Assembly: GCA_018335875.1 (NCBI GenBank)
Contig: JAGXRN010000009.1
Span: 1 to 64,000, forward strand
Source: Dethiobacter sp.
GTDB lineage: Bacteria > Bacillota > Dethiobacteria > Dethiobacterales > Dethiobacteraceae
Direction of reading: 5' to 3'
DNA: 64,000 nt
Positions 15,620 through 24,181 of this stretch are shown piece by piece. The position numbers and the translations under genes were made by a program. How positions within the stretch are numbered: the stretch's first letter is position 1; the number at the start of each line of letters is the position of its first letter. The notes below the pieces were generated by a model, which was not told the origin of the DNA, ran no database searches, and saw nothing but the letters and a program-made list of their open reading frames with translations.

Positions 15620-16783
15620 TCAAATATGCCGCATTGAATCAATGGGATCAAGACGTGAGGCACGGTATGCCGGGTAAAGACTGGCAAGAGTACTGATAAC
15701 CAGGGCAACGACAAAGACAGTGAAAAATAGATACGGTTTAAAAGTTATCCGTACAGTGGTATTTGCCAGTAATCTTCCTGCCGGCAGGGACAGCAGCAAT
15801 CCCAGCAGGTAACCGCTGAAGCCGCCTGCTATCCCCACAAAGACCGCTTCCGTCAAAATAATTTTGGCAACATGACTGCTTCTGTAGCCCATAGCCCTGA
15901 AAGCCCCGATCTCCGCTCTCCGCTCATGCACGGACCCCATCATGGTAACCATGACGATAATAGCACCCGTGAATAGAATTACCAGCGTAACTACCCGGGA
16001 AAGCCGGGTAAAGCTTTCAGCCAATTCAAGCCGTGAACCAACTTCGTTTTGCACCCGAATGACTTCAGTGTCCGTTGTTTGTTCTCTTAGCAGTTCAGTG
16101 ATTATGCCTGCTTTGGACGAATCTTCCTTTTTTAGTGGTATAGCTACCTCAATAAAGCTTAGCTCCTTCACTCCTAAAATTCTTGAAGCGGTTTCAATGG
16201 TGGCAAAAGCCATAAGGTCGTCCTGCTCTCCGGTTTCAGACAGAATTCCGGCTACAGTCAAAATCTGATTAGATGCAGTCAATAAATCACCCTGCACTAT
16301 TGCAAGCTTGGACGCCAGTTGGTAACCTAAAAGCAGTTCACCTTCCTGCGGCAGGGAACCCTTTTGGGCTTCCCACCAGGGCCGCAGTTTTACTTCTTCA
16401 GACGGGATTATACCAACCAGAAGAGCATCTTTTCCTGATAAATTTGTTTGGCCTGCTACACGGGGAGCGATAGCTGCCGGATATTCCCTAAGTATCTCTT
16501 TGAGATCATCTAATATGGTGTGCGAAAGACCCTTTTTTTCTGTATAAAGCCCTGAAGCGACTGTTATTCCCCGATAGGATAGTGATAATTGTTCACGCAG
16601 CGGCAATACCAGTAATTTTAGACCCTGTTCCTCAAACTGGAAGTTTACCTCATCCTGCAGCGTTGCCGCCACTGTAGAAAATGTTACCAGGGAGGCGACT
16701 CCGATTAGGATCCCAATAACGAGAAAAAATGTCTTGGCCTTACGGACCTTCAAGCTGGCAAGAGCTATATCTTTCAGTTGCAC
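15620..16783 (-). CDS. FtsX/MacB-family ABC transporter permease (copy 4)
   Basis: The GTG at 16783, preceded by GGAGG with seven-base spacing, is preferred over the track ATG (16804). About 387 residues: a helix after 'SLKVRKAKTFFLVIGILIGV', an extracytoplasmic domain without the cysteine pair of copies 2 and 3, and three C-terminal helices ending 'YRASRLDPIDSMRHI'. It overlaps the ATPase gene upstream by 10 bp, so the two form a tight pair. Whether it works alone as a homodimer or with permease copy 3 cannot be told. Confidence 0.88.
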   Translation of the reverse strand: MQLKDIALASLKVRKAKTFFLVIGILIGVASLVTFSTVAATLQDEVNFQFEEQGLKLLVLPLREQLSLSYRGITVASGLYTEKKGLSHTILDDLKEILREYPAAIAPRVAGQTNLSGKDALLVGIIPSEEVKLRPWWEAQKGSLPQEGELLLGYQLASKLAIVQGDLLTASNQILTVAGILSETGEQDDLMAFATIETASRILGVKELSFIEVAIPLKKEDSSKAGIITELLREQTTDTEVIRVQNEVGSRLELAESFTRLSRVVTLVILFTGAIIVMVTMMGSVHERRAEIGAFRAMGYRSSHVAKIILTEAVFVGIAGGFSGYLLGLLLSLPAGRLLANTTVRITFKPYLFFTVFVVALVISTLASLYPAYRASRLDPIDSMRHI

Positions 16784-17463
16784 CGGTAATCCTCCGTGCT
16801 GCATATTTTACCGTCTTTTATGCAGACTACCTTTTTCACATGATGAAGGTTACTCCTGTCGTGAGTTACTATAATCACCGTCAAACCTTCTTCGTTTAGA
16901 GATTTAAAAATATCCATGATTTCACGGCTTGTGGCACTATCCAGGCTTCCTGTAGGCTCATCAGCGAGAATTAAGGGTGGCTTGTTGACAATTGCCCTGG
17001 CAATGCCCACTCTCTGCTGTTCACCGCCAGAAAGCTGATTGGGCAGGCGGTTGTATTTTGCCTGCAGGCCAACTTTATCAAGGACAGTTTTGGCTTTATC
17101 CAGTTGCTGCCTGTGTGAAAGCCCTGATATGGCCAGGGGAAGCATTACATTCTCCAGTGCTGTCAGATAGGGTACCAGTTGAAACTGTTGAAAAACGAAC
17201 CCTATGTAAATACTGCGCAAATCAGCACGGCGTTCGTTGTTCAGGCTATAGACATCAATATTATCTATATCTACTTTACCTGAGCTTGGGGGATGGAGAG
17301 CCCCCATGATACTAAGCAGTGTGCTTTTCCCTGATCCTGAGGGTCCCATCAGTGCAGTGAAATCCCTTGCTTCAACACTAATATTTATACCGTTTAAAGC
17401 ATGTGTAATTTTATTGCCATTTGTGAATTCTTTTGTTACATTACTGATTTCAACAAGAACCAA
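16774..17463 (-). CDS. LolD/MacB-type ABC transporter ATPase (copy 2)
   Basis: 229 residues with a TTG start and GGGAG nine bases upstream. Motifs: Walker [10 protein letters not shown] at about residues 40-48, '[19 protein letters not shown]', signature [14 protein letters not shown] and Walker [13 protein letters not shown]. It is strongly similar to the ATPase at 1528-2244. The gene is first in a two-gene operon with its FtsX permease. It has a promoter whose -35/-10 spacer is occupied by a BlaI-like dyad, so it should be repressed by the adjacent BlaI homologue (inference). Confidence 0.93.
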   Translation of the reverse strand: MVLVEISNVTKEFTNGNKITHALNGINISVEARDFTALMGPSGSGKSTLLSIMGALHPPSSGKVDIDNIDVYSLNNERRADLRSIYIGFVFQQFQLVPYLTALENVMLPLAISGLSHRQQLDKAKTVLDKVGLQAKYNRLPNQLSGGEQQRVGIARAIVNKPPLILADEPTGSLDSATSREIMDIFKSLNEEGLTVIIVTHDRSNLHHVKKVVCIKDGKICSTEDYRCN

Positions 17464-17563
17464 CCGATGTCTCTCCCTTAAATACGATTTTCACTAGCCC
17501 TAACACCAAAATAATTGTGGAGACAGGAATCCGTATATACAGGTTATAACTTTGCGCAACTAT

Positions 17564-17592
17564 ATCTTACTACTACAGTAAGTAGTAGTCAA
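17564..17592 (-). promoter_or_regulatory. promoter with embedded BlaI-type dyad (site 3)
   Basis: On the minus strand: TTGACT, 17 bp, TAAGAT. The spacer holds ACTACTAC-N5-GTAGTAGT (17569-17589), a perfect 8-bp-arm dyad in which the 17-bp consensus TACTACA-N3-TGTAGTA fits at 17571-17587 with one mismatch. It drives the ATPase/permease pair at 15620-17463. Confidence 0.7.
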
Positions 17593-17659
17593 TATTTTCA
17601 CAAATATTTCACATTTACTACACTGCTCTATTCTAAAAAGGCAAAAAAAAAGCCCCCCA

Positions 17660-18643
17660 CTAACAGAGAAAACCAAGAAAAAATGACATCACGGTATAGG
17701 CGCTTAAAAGAATGGAAGTTGAAAGTGCCAGAGGTAATGCTTCCCCCCTACCCGTTTTGTTAAGCAACAGTGTTATACGTGTCTCCATATCCCGCTTCTG
17801 TCCAGTAAGGCCGGTTACCAGACCTGATCCAAACTCCCTTTCTTCAACCAATACGCGCCATACTTTAAGCAAGGTTGCAGCATATTCACGTCGATTTCCT
17901 GTAACTTCTATAGTTTTTTGATCACAGAGACGTTCACTCTCCAAAAGATATCGTTTTAACAGGATACTGCTGAATGGACTAAAAAACATAGCACCGCAGA
18001 GTAGGTGAAGCAACCAGTTTATCTTGGAGTCACCACGTCTGATGTGGACCAGTTCATGGGTAAAGACAGCTTCGAGTTCATGGTCGTCAAGCTTATATAA
18101 AAGTTTTGCGCTTATTACCACAACAGGGCGAATAAGCCCTGCACTAAAAGCGGCGAAATCACTACGGTTACTAAAAATTATCTCAGGAACACCAATGCCC
18201 ATAAGCCGTGCTTGTTTTCTGAGGAGTTGGTCAACCCGTTGACCTTCGGCAGGAGGCAGGACAATTGCATGCCGGCGCATACGTAATACAAGCAGTGAAG
18301 CAAATACAGCCTTCAAGAGCCCCAACAAAAGCACAACTGCCAGAAGAGGGCTGAGATAACGAATTGCTGCAGTACCTAGAGAACATAATGATGCAAATGT
18401 TTGCCACCCCATACCCTGAGGGTAAATACCTGACTGGCAGCGTTTTATAAGAACAGTACTATAAAGTATAAAGCCTGTTATAGGAGCGGTCAGTGCCAGC
18501 AGGTAAATATTCATGCGCTGTTTTGGGTCATCAATTTTAAAGAGTTTCAGCCAAAGCAGGGTGATCGGTATAATAAAAAAATACCCGAAAAGAACATAAA
18601 CAAAAAAAGAATGCAGGTCAGTCAACCGCACCGGATTCACCAT
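17660..18643 (-). CDS. BlaR1-like M56 family membrane metalloprotease without sensor domain
   Basis: The start was moved to the ATG at 18643, next to AAGGGG and overlapping the repressor gene by 26 bp. About 327 residues: membrane helices at the N-terminus and around residues 40-110, then a zincin domain with FTHELVHIRRGD (HExxH) and 'ESERLCDQKTIEVTG' (the downstream Glu/Asp region), then a last helix at the C-terminus. BlaR1/MecR1 are about 585 residues because of a penicillin-binding sensor domain; that domain is absent here. It presumably cleaves or inactivates the co-encoded BlaI-type repressor in response to an unknown envelope, haem or metal signal (inference). Confidence 0.88.
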   Translation of the reverse strand: MVNPVRLTDLHSFFVYVLFGYFFIIPITLLWLKLFKIDDPKQRMNIYLLALTAPITGFILYSTVLIKRCQSGIYPQGMGWQTFASLCSLGTAAIRYLSPLLAVVLLLGLLKAVFASLLVLRMRRHAIVLPPAEGQRVDQLLRKQARLMGIGVPEIIFSNRSDFAAFSAGLIRPVVVISAKLLYKLDDHELEAVFTHELVHIRRGDSKINWLLHLLCGAMFFSPFSSILLKRYLLESERLCDQKTIEVTGNRREYAATLLKVWRVLVEEREFGSGLVTGLTGQKRDMETRITLLLNKTGRGEALPLALSTSILLSAYTVMSFFLGFLC

Positions 18644-19061
18644 CCCCTTTTGTAGCAGCCAGCATTTTTTCCAGCTTCTCGATAGTATCCCGGTCTTTAT
18701 CCTGAACACGGTTGACAAAATGTGCAAGTGTGGCGTCTGCAAAATCTTCAAGTAGGCTGTCTACCACATTGCACACTACCTTCTCAGTAAATTCCCGGCG
18801 TGACATGGCAGGCTCAAAAAAAGAAGTATTTGAACTCTTTCTTTTCGTAAGGAGCTTTTTATCGGCAAGGCGCCCCATAATAGTCATTACCGTAGTATAG
18901 GCTATCTCGCGACGCAGGGCTAACTCCGCGTAGACATCACGAACACAGACCTCTTCGCCTTTTTGCCAGATTATTTCCATGATTTCACTTTCAAGGTGGC
19001 CAAGCATTTTGCTAAGCCCATGCATTCCCGGCCTAAAGTCAACAGGAAAGCGCGTTTTCAT
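18618..19061 (-). CDS. BlaI/MecI/CopY family transcriptional repressor
   Basis: 147 residues. The N-terminal winged helix shows 'LGHLESEIMEIIWQKGEEVCVRDVY', then 'AYTTVMTIMGRLADKKLLTKRK', the typical BlaI recognition and wing region, followed by a helical dimerisation domain (about residues 85-140). AAAGGAGG eight bases upstream fixes the start. It is co-transcribed with the M56 protease gene. Its own promoter contains an imperfect copy of the TACTACA-N3-TGTAGTA dyad. That repeat resembles the TACA/TGTA dyads bound by BlaI, MecI and CopY, so it is the natural candidate for the repressor acting at all seven sites. Confidence 0.92.
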   Translation of the reverse strand: MKTRFPVDFRPGMHGLSKMLGHLESEIMEIIWQKGEEVCVRDVYAELALRREIAYTTVMTIMGRLADKKLLTKRKSSNTSFFEPAMSRREFTEKVVCNVVDSLLEDFADATLAHFVNRVQDKDRDTIEKLEKMLAATKGDGESGAVD

Positions 19062-19091
19062 AGGTTTCGCCTCCTTTGCGCTAGCACTCTA

Positions 19092-19125
19092 ATTATACAG
19101 TATCATTCTACTACAGACAATAGTG
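19092..19125 (-). promoter_or_regulatory. blaI-like gene promoter with dyad (site 4)
   Basis: On the minus strand: TTGTCT, 17 bp, TATAAT (19092-19120). The dyad TACTACA-GAC-AATAGTG (19109-19125) overlaps the -35; one half-site is perfect and the other matches 4 of 7. A weaker operator at the repressor's own promoter would suit autoregulation. Confidence 0.65.
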
Positions 19126-19237
19126 TGGTTAATTTTTATGTGTGTTACATATACATGCTGTCGGGATTGCTTCCTGCCATCATCCCTGTCTACAAAATAC
19201 AGACAATTGAGTAACAAGGAACTAAGAGTAAGGGGAC

Positions 19238-19266
19238 TTGAAAAATACTACACGTTGTAGTAGAAT
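19238..19266 (+). promoter_or_regulatory. promoter with embedded perfect BlaI-type dyad (site 5)
   Basis: TTGAAA, 17 bp, TAGAAT, with the perfect dyad TACTACA-CGT-TGTAGTA at 19246-19262 filling the spacer and touching the -10. It lies 26 bp ahead of the methyltransferase start and is the cleanest operator in the window. Confidence 0.75.
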
Positions 19267-19291
19267 TATCTCCATAAGAAAGGAGCTGCTT

Positions 19292-19915
19292 ATGGAACAC
19301 TTAAGCATATACGGCTATGGCTACTGGCCGCTTGTTATTGGTAATGTGCTGTTTGCATCGTTTATCGTGTTCATGGTGTTCCGCCCCCGGACAAGGCGTG
19401 ATTGGAGAAGCATGGGCGCTTTGAGTTCGTTTTTTTTAGCCCTGTTTTTTGAAATGTTCGGTTTCCCTCTGACCATATACCTGCTCTCCTCGTGGTTGGG
19501 CAGCCGCTATCCTGTTGTCGACCCATTTTCACACAATAACGGGCACCTGCTTGGAGTCTTTTTCGGCAATCCCTTGCTCTCTTTTCTGGTTCATCCAGGG
19601 TCAGACATCATGCTTTTGTTCGCTCTGATTATTATCGCTGTTGGTTGGAAAAAAATACACAAGGGCGGCGGCGAACTGGTGACCGATGGAATTTACGCAT
19701 ATGTCAGGCACCCGCAATACCTTGGCTTCTATTTAATTATTTTTTCCTTTCTGCTCCAGTGGCCAACTCTGTTAACCCTGTTAATGGCGCCTATACTGGT
19801 GGTAATGTACAGCAGGCTTGCCAAATCCGAAGAAGAAAAAATGATAGAACAGTTTGGAGAACAATACGTACTGTATAGTGCTTCTACCAAAAAGTTCATT
19901 CCATATGTCTATTGA
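19292..19915 (+). CDS. isoprenylcysteine carboxyl methyltransferase-like membrane methyltransferase
   Basis: AAAGGAG six bases before the ATG at 19292 overrides the track start. About 207 residues with five or so membrane helices. The C-terminal half carries the ICMT/PEMT-superfamily signature 'GGGELVTDGIYAYVRHPQYLG' and the downstream 'SEEEKMIEQFGEQYVLYSAST'. These form the SAM-binding and catalytic region in that superfamily. The substrate is unknown; bacterial members modify lipids or small isoprenoid-type compounds. It is transcribed divergently from blaI and has a perfect BlaI-type operator inside its promoter. Confidence 0.82.
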   Translation: MEHLSIYGYGYWPLVIGNVLFASFIVFMVFRPRTRRDWRSMGALSSFFLALFFEMFGFPLTIYLLSSWLGSRYPVVDPFSHNNGHLLGVFFGNPLLSFLVHPGSDIMLLFALIIIAVGWKKIHKGGGELVTDGIYAYVRHPQYLGFYLIIFSFLLQWPTLLTLLMAPILVVMYSRLAKSEEEKMIEQFGEQYVLYSASTKKFIPYVY

Positions 19916-20040
19916 CCTGACCAATAACAGAGATATTGAATCATTGGTTCACGATTAAGGCAATTATCAATACGCTGTGAGTATCGAGCCATCTTCGGCA
20001 CAAGTGGTACCGGTTGTCTATACCTGAGGGGGGCAAATAT

Positions 20041-20226
20041 ATGGAAACAAAAAGTGCTTTAACTAATAATGAAGTTTCAAAAACTGACCTTAACACCCTC
20101 ATCGAAGAGGAACGTGCCGAGATGTACCGGCTAAGCCATGCATTTGGCTATAATGATGAACGTACCCTACGGCAAAGTGAGAAGCTGGACTGTCTTCTGC
20201 TCGAAGCGATCCGGCTCTCCATATAA
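20041..20226 (+). CDS. Spo0E-like aspartyl-phosphate phosphatase
   Basis: GAGGGGGG upstream fixes the ATG at 20041, giving 61 residues. The helical hairpin 'IEEERAEMYRLSHAFGYNDERTLRQSEKLD' contains the Spo0E-family SxxLD signature (SEKLD). Family members dephosphorylate Spo0A~P and so restrain sporulation entry. Its presence points to an endospore-forming lineage. It stands alone between the methyltransferase and the DUF2680 gene. Confidence 0.8.
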   Translation: METKSALTNNEVSKTDLNTLIEEERAEMYRLSHAFGYNDERTLRQSEKLDCLLLEAIRLSI

Positions 20227-20319
20227 TTATCTCCACACCATCTCCATCTTTTCTCCATCAGTCTGTAATAATTAAGAGTTATTATTAATTTATTAAGAAA
20301 GACAAGGAGAGTGATAAAT

Positions 20320-20667
20320 ATGAAAAAAGGATTGATTGTTTTTCTGGTAGTATCTCTTGTCCTGGCCGTGGCTGTGCCAGTCGTATTGGCGCTTACTGAC
20401 AGTCAGAAAGCTGAACTTGAGGCTCTGTATGAGCAGGAGTATGAAATCAAGCTGCAGATATTGGACAAACAGGAAGAGTCCGGCCTGGTTAATCCTGAAG
20501 ATGCCCAATCGCTTCGTGCGAGGCTGTCGCAAATGTGGGAAGTAAGGAAAGAACGGATGGCTGAAGGCAACTACTCCTTTGGCATTGGCAGAGGAGACTG
20601 TCATGGCGCAGGAGGCGCCGGCATCCGGGGCGGCGGTATGATGGGCCGGGGCGGTATGATGTATTAA
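20320..20667 (+). CDS. DUF2680 family exported protein
   Basis: 115 residues from the ATG at 20320 (AAGGAGA upstream). A signal peptide (MKKGLIVFLVVSLVLAVAVP) is followed by 'LTDSQKAELEALYEQEYEIK' and 'KQEESGLVNPEDAQSLRARL', the helical repeat that characterises DUF2680 (YckD-like) proteins. A glycine/methionine-rich tail, GGGMMGRGGMMY, follows. The Met-rich tail and one Cys-His near it (DCHGAG) could bind soft metals (inference). The gene is followed by a strong terminator. Confidence 0.78.
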   Translation: MKKGLIVFLVVSLVLAVAVPVVLALTDSQKAELEALYEQEYEIKLQILDKQEESGLVNPEDAQSLRARLSQMWEVRKERMAEGNYSFGIGRGDCHGAGGAGIRGGGMMGRGGMMY

Positions 20668-20719
20668 TCTCCATACTTTTACAGCTGAAATAATGAACCG
20701 CTTTACGTAGGATAAGTCA

Positions 20720-20761
20720 AGTAAAAAGAAATGCCGGCCAATATTGGCATTTCTTTTTACT
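20720..20761. terminator. intrinsic terminator
   Basis: AGTAAAAAGAAATGCC, a 10-nt loop, then GGCATTTCTTTTTACT: a perfect 16-bp stem whose A/T-rich base can act in both directions. It closes the DUF2680 transcript. Confidence 0.85.
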
Positions 20762-20779
20762 AGGTTTAGGGGTGTTTAG

Positions 20780-22183
20780 ATGAGACAATTATCTGTTAGC
20801 AAGATAAAAGAAAAATGTCTTAGTAAAGCAGGCGGTATTTACAGCAACTTTCCCAGGAAAAGCACACAAGTTTGCATAGCTATTTTACTGGCTGCTGTGC
20901 TGACAGCCCTGGGTATGCGCTTGATTGCAACCTCTTATACTTATGTGGTTTATCTTGATGATGAAGAAATCGGCTACGTCCAGGACGGACAGGAAATTAT
21001 GGATTTTATGGTGTCGCTTAAGATGAGCCGGTCAGAGCTTACCGGTTTAGAAGTACAAGCTGTTCAGGAAGTACGTGTAGAGAAGGAACGTCGGTGGGGA
21101 ATCAAACCGGACGATGTCAGTGTCAGGGATTATCTTCTCAACAGGCTGAAATTCGACACATATGGTTATTTGATTACTGTCAACGACAACCCGACGCTAG
21201 CAGTACCCACCTTATCTGAATACGAACAGGTCCTTGAAAATTTAAAACTAGCGTATCTTAGCGGCAGTGAAAATACAGTTGTCCAGGAAATCGTTCTACA
21301 CGGAAAAGTAGAGGCGCAGTGGGACGTTGTGGATCCCGATTCTGTTTACAGTGCTGATAAAGCGGCTGAAATACTCAGACGCGGCACGGATACGCGCCAA
21401 ACTTACCTCGTGTCCCGTGGCGATACTATTTGGGGCATAGCTCGCGCCAATAATATAGCAGAAGACCAAATCAGGTCAGCCAACCCGCAGTTGCAAAATA
21501 GCGACCGCTTGCAGATAGGACAAGAACTGGAACTGGTAGTGGCGGAACCTTTGGTGCATGTGCTGGTAACTGAAGACATAACTGTAACAGAGAAAATCCC
21601 TTTTCAGACTATTTACCAAAATGACGCTGGCATATACAGTGGCGCCACCAGGGTTCTCACCAGCGGCAGTCAGGGTAAAAAAGAAGTAACATACCGTATC
21701 TCCAGGGAAAACGAGAAAGAAGTGGAGAGAAAAATTTTAAAGGAAACCGTGCTTGAAGAGCCCCGTACCCAAGTGGTAGCACGCGGTACCAAAGCAGCAC
21801 CTGTGGCCGGCAGCGGGCGTTTTATCTGGCCTATTAAAAGCGGGGGCAGAATTACTTCACGCTTTGGCCCGCGCTGGGGCAGCATACACTATGGTGTCGA
21901 CATCGGAGCTCCGCTTGGCACACCGATTGCGGCAGCAGACTCGGGAGTAGTGGTTTTTTCCGGCAGAGCAGGAAGCTACGGCAATCTGATAACAATCGAC
22001 CACGGCAACGGGTATTCTACCAGATACGCTCACAACTCTGTCAATGTGGTTTCTGTCGGGCAGAGAGTGCAAAAAGGAGCACAGATTGCCAACGTAGGCA
22101 GCACAGGATACTCAACAGGACCTCATGTTCATTTTGAAATTAGACGCAACGGCGCCCCGGTCAATCCTCTTGATTTTTTTTAG
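20780..22183 (+). CDS. M23 metallopeptidase with LysM and G5 domains
   Basis: 467 residues. A membrane anchor at about residues 33-52, an N-terminal region of about 150 residues, LysM at about residues 210-255 ('TYLVSRGDTIWGIARANNIA'), a G5 domain at about residues 265-335, then a C-terminal M23 (LytM) domain with 'HYGVDIGAPLGTPI' and HVHFE (His/Asp and HxH zinc ligands). This is the classic peptidoglycan endopeptidase layout of Bacillota cell-wall and spore-cortex enzymes. All zinc ligands are present, so it should be active. It is preceded by the 20720-20761 terminator, so it is a separate transcript. Confidence 0.92.
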   Translation: MRQLSVSKIKEKCLSKAGGIYSNFPRKSTQVCIAILLAAVLTALGMRLIATSYTYVVYLDDEEIGYVQDGQEIMDFMVSLKMSRSELTGLEVQAVQEVRVEKERRWGIKPDDVSVRDYLLNRLKFDTYGYLITVNDNPTLAVPTLSEYEQVLENLKLAYLSGSENTVVQEIVLHGKVEAQWDVVDPDSVYSADKAAEILRRGTDTRQTYLVSRGDTIWGIARANNIAEDQIRSANPQLQNSDRLQIGQELELVVAEPLVHVLVTEDITVTEKIPFQTIYQNDAGIYSGATRVLTSGSQGKKEVTYRISRENEKEVERKILKETVLEEPRTQVVARGTKAAPVAGSGRFIWPIKSGGRITSRFGPRWGSIHYGVDIGAPLGTPIAAADSGVVVFSGRAGSYGNLITIDHGNGYSTRYAHNSVNVVSVGQRVQKGAQIANVGSTGYSTGPHVHFEIRRNGAPVNPLDFF

Positions 22184-22295
22184 CTCTAATGTAAAGGATT
22201 TATATGGAAGGTAAGTGTCTTTAAATATGCTTTGTATTTTCATGCCTGCTAATAGCTTTACTAGCACTAAAAATGTCTGAGGGGGGGGCAATGCT

Positions 22296-22754
22296 TTGCT
22301 TGGAATCATTGTGAGTGCCGGCAAAAGATCCTGGCCTGTTTTTCTACTCGCTGCTTTGGGATTAGTACTTTTTTACCTAACGTTAATTAGCCTACTGTCA
22401 CGTTCTGTGGCTCATGCTCTGGAACTGCTGTGGGAAGACAAACTATATGTGATTTTGATTGCTTTTGGCTTCGGGCTTCAGTTAATGCTGTACAAATATT
22501 TCAAAGATCTAAAAGCAAGAAGTCAAAACGTGATTGCGGCAGCAGGAACAGGTTCATCCACTGCAACAATGATCGCCTGCTGTCTTCACCATCTGGGGGA
22601 TGTGGCCCCAATTATAGGGCTGTCGGGCGCTGCGATTTTCCTGGCACAGTATAAATCATATTTTATGATATCTGGTATTTTAATGAACTTCCTGGGGATT
22701 ACACTAATGCTAAGAATTTTAAGAAAGCACATAATTATGGCCTGTCACGGCTAA
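22296..22754 (+). CDS. four-helix membrane protein with CCxHH motif, function unknown
   Basis: 152 residues starting at TTG (22296) after a long G-rich Shine-Dalgarno; a GTG five codons later is the alternative. Four membrane helices are visible. Between helices 2 and 3 it carries 'ATMIACCLHHLGDVAPIIGL', a vicinal Cys-Cys next to His-His within a membrane segment. That suggests a transition-metal or haem site, and it faintly recalls mercury/copper transport proteins. It is 14 bp ahead of a lipoprotein gene, so the two are probably an operon and may work together. No family is recognised. Confidence 0.7.
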   Translation: MLGIIVSAGKRSWPVFLLAALGLVLFYLTLISLLSRSVAHALELLWEDKLYVILIAFGFGLQLMLYKYFKDLKARSQNVIAAAGTGSSTATMIACCLHHLGDVAPIIGLSGAAIFLAQYKSYFMISGILMNFLGITLMLRILRKHIIMACHG

Positions 22755-22767
22755 AACGGAGGTTAGC

Positions 22768-23217
22768 ATGGGGATAAAAGGCAAGATTATAGTATTAATT
22801 GCAGTCGTTTTCTCCGTTCTGGTGCTTACTGGATGCTCCGAAAAAGTAAACAGAGAAGGAAGCAACCTCAATTCTGTGCGGGTTGAAAAAAAAGGTAATG
22901 TTACAGTAACCGTAGTTCTTCTGGACCTGGAAGGTGAGCAGCAGGATATTAGATTTGACATTACACTAGACACCCATTCAGTCAATTTGAGCAGGTATGA
23001 TATTCTAAGTGAGGTAAGTCTAAGCAGTGAGAATGGGGCCTCGCTTACAGGTGAAGAGCTTGTATGGGAGAGCGTATCCAACGAGACCCATCATATAAGA
23101 GGAAACCTTGTTGTTCCCGGTCAATTAATGAAACAGCCGGGATATGACAAGATTACACTTGAGATTTACAACCTGGACGGTGTGGATGTGCGGCAATTTA
23201 CCTGGAATTTAAAATAG
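22768..23217 (+). CDS. lipoprotein, function unknown
   Basis: 149 residues: a lipobox in 'VLVLTGCSEKVN', then a domain of about 120 residues of beta-strand character ('GNVTVTVVLLDLEGEQQDIR'), no further cysteines. It is coupled to the CCxHH membrane protein and followed by a very strong terminator. It is probably an extracytoplasmic partner, for instance a substrate-binding or assembly factor for that membrane protein (inference). Confidence 0.72.
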   Translation: MGIKGKIIVLIAVVFSVLVLTGCSEKVNREGSNLNSVRVEKKGNVTVTVVLLDLEGEQQDIRFDITLDTHSVNLSRYDILSEVSLSSENGASLTGEELVWESVSNETHHIRGNLVVPGQLMKQPGYDKITLEIYNLDGVDVRQFTWNLK

Positions 23218-23235
23218 ATATCAACTATATCGACA

Positions 23236-23283
23236 AAAAGTGAGAAACACTATCCGTTTAGTTGGATAGTGTTTCTCACTTTT
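23236..23283. terminator. strong bidirectional terminator
   Basis: AAAAGTGAGAAACACTATCC, an 8-nt loop, then GGATAGTGTTTCTCACTTTT: a perfect 20-bp stem flanked by A and T runs. It separates the lipoprotein operon from copA. Confidence 0.9.
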
Positions 23284-23307
23284 ATGACAAACGAAGTGTG
23301 CATTTCT

Positions 23308-23341
23308 AACTAACAATTCTACATTATCTATTTTGTTAGTT
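23308..23341. promoter_or_regulatory. long-spaced dyad upstream of copA
   Basis: AACTAACAA and TTGTTAGTT are perfect 9-bp inverted arms separated by 16 bp, about 106 bp upstream of the copA start. It could be an operator of a copper-responsive regulator. It differs from the BlaI-type dyad and no regulator is assigned. Confidence 0.4.
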
Positions 23342-23446
23342 TAACATGTACCTAAACCAGGACATACTTAAATTAAGCCCTAATTGATTATGAAATCTAT
23401 ACTCCTAATCTCCCGCGTATTTAAATAATCTGGGGAAGGTGATACC

Positions 23447-24181
23447 ATGAGTAAGGCTGTTTTAAAAGTTGAGGGCATGACATGCAGTGCCTGTGCCCGT
23501 TCGATAGAAAAGGCATTACAGGGCACTGAAGGTGTAGTTGAAGCGGGTGTTAACTTTCCTGCTAAGAAAGCGTATATAACTTTTAACGAAGGTATAACAG
23601 GCACTGACGCACTGTTGACAGCCGTGGAGAGTGCCGGCTATACTGCCATCGTAATCGAAGCTGATGTAGCTATATCTAAAACAGACACTAAAGAGAAGCA
23701 GGGAACAATAACCGAAGTTTACCGTATATCCGGAATGTCGTGCGCTAGCTGCGCGCAGTCGGTGGAAAAAATTATTGCCGATGTGGATGGTGTGTTTTCG
23801 GCAAATGTAAGCTTCGCCACTAACAAGCTGGCATTAGCTTATGTTCCGGGTAGAGTAGATTTAGATGCATTACGCAAATTGGTTGAAACCGCTGGCTATA
23901 AAATGGGAAAAAGCGCGGACGATTCTGCTGCTGATGTGGAAGAAGATGAAGAAAAAGAAGTAAAGGAAGCACACCGCCGAATGGTGATAGCAGGGGTACC
24001 TGCAGTTATTATCGTCACTTTGATGATCATTAACATGTTTGTGTATATGATTGAATTTAATATCTACACGACTGTGGTGGCAATCTTAGCATTTCCTGTC
24101 ATCTTTATTGCCGGGTCAAAAACGCATAAATCCAGTTTAAACGCAGTTCGGCACCGTAGTGCCAATATGGACGTACTAGTA
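23447..24181 (+). pseudogene. copA: copA 5' part (copper P1B-type ATPase, interrupted by IS)
   Basis: The first 245 codons of a Cu+-translocating P-type ATPase. Two heavy-metal-associated domains are visible, with GMTCSACARS (about residue 9) and GMSCASCAQS (about residue 97). The first two membrane helices follow, then 'NAVRHRSANMDVLV', where the reading frame meets an insertion sequence. GAAGGTGA precedes the ATG. Joining this part to 25424-27205 with one copy of the 8-bp target restores an open frame of 838 residues through 'ANMDVLVTLG', exactly as in intact CopA. The residues after codon 245 in the ORF track are IS sequence. Confidence 0.9.
24174..24181. repeat. target-site direct repeat, left
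   Basis: TACTAGTA, repeated at 25416-25423 on the other side of the IS. It is itself palindromic and begins and ends with TA. Confidence 0.8.
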
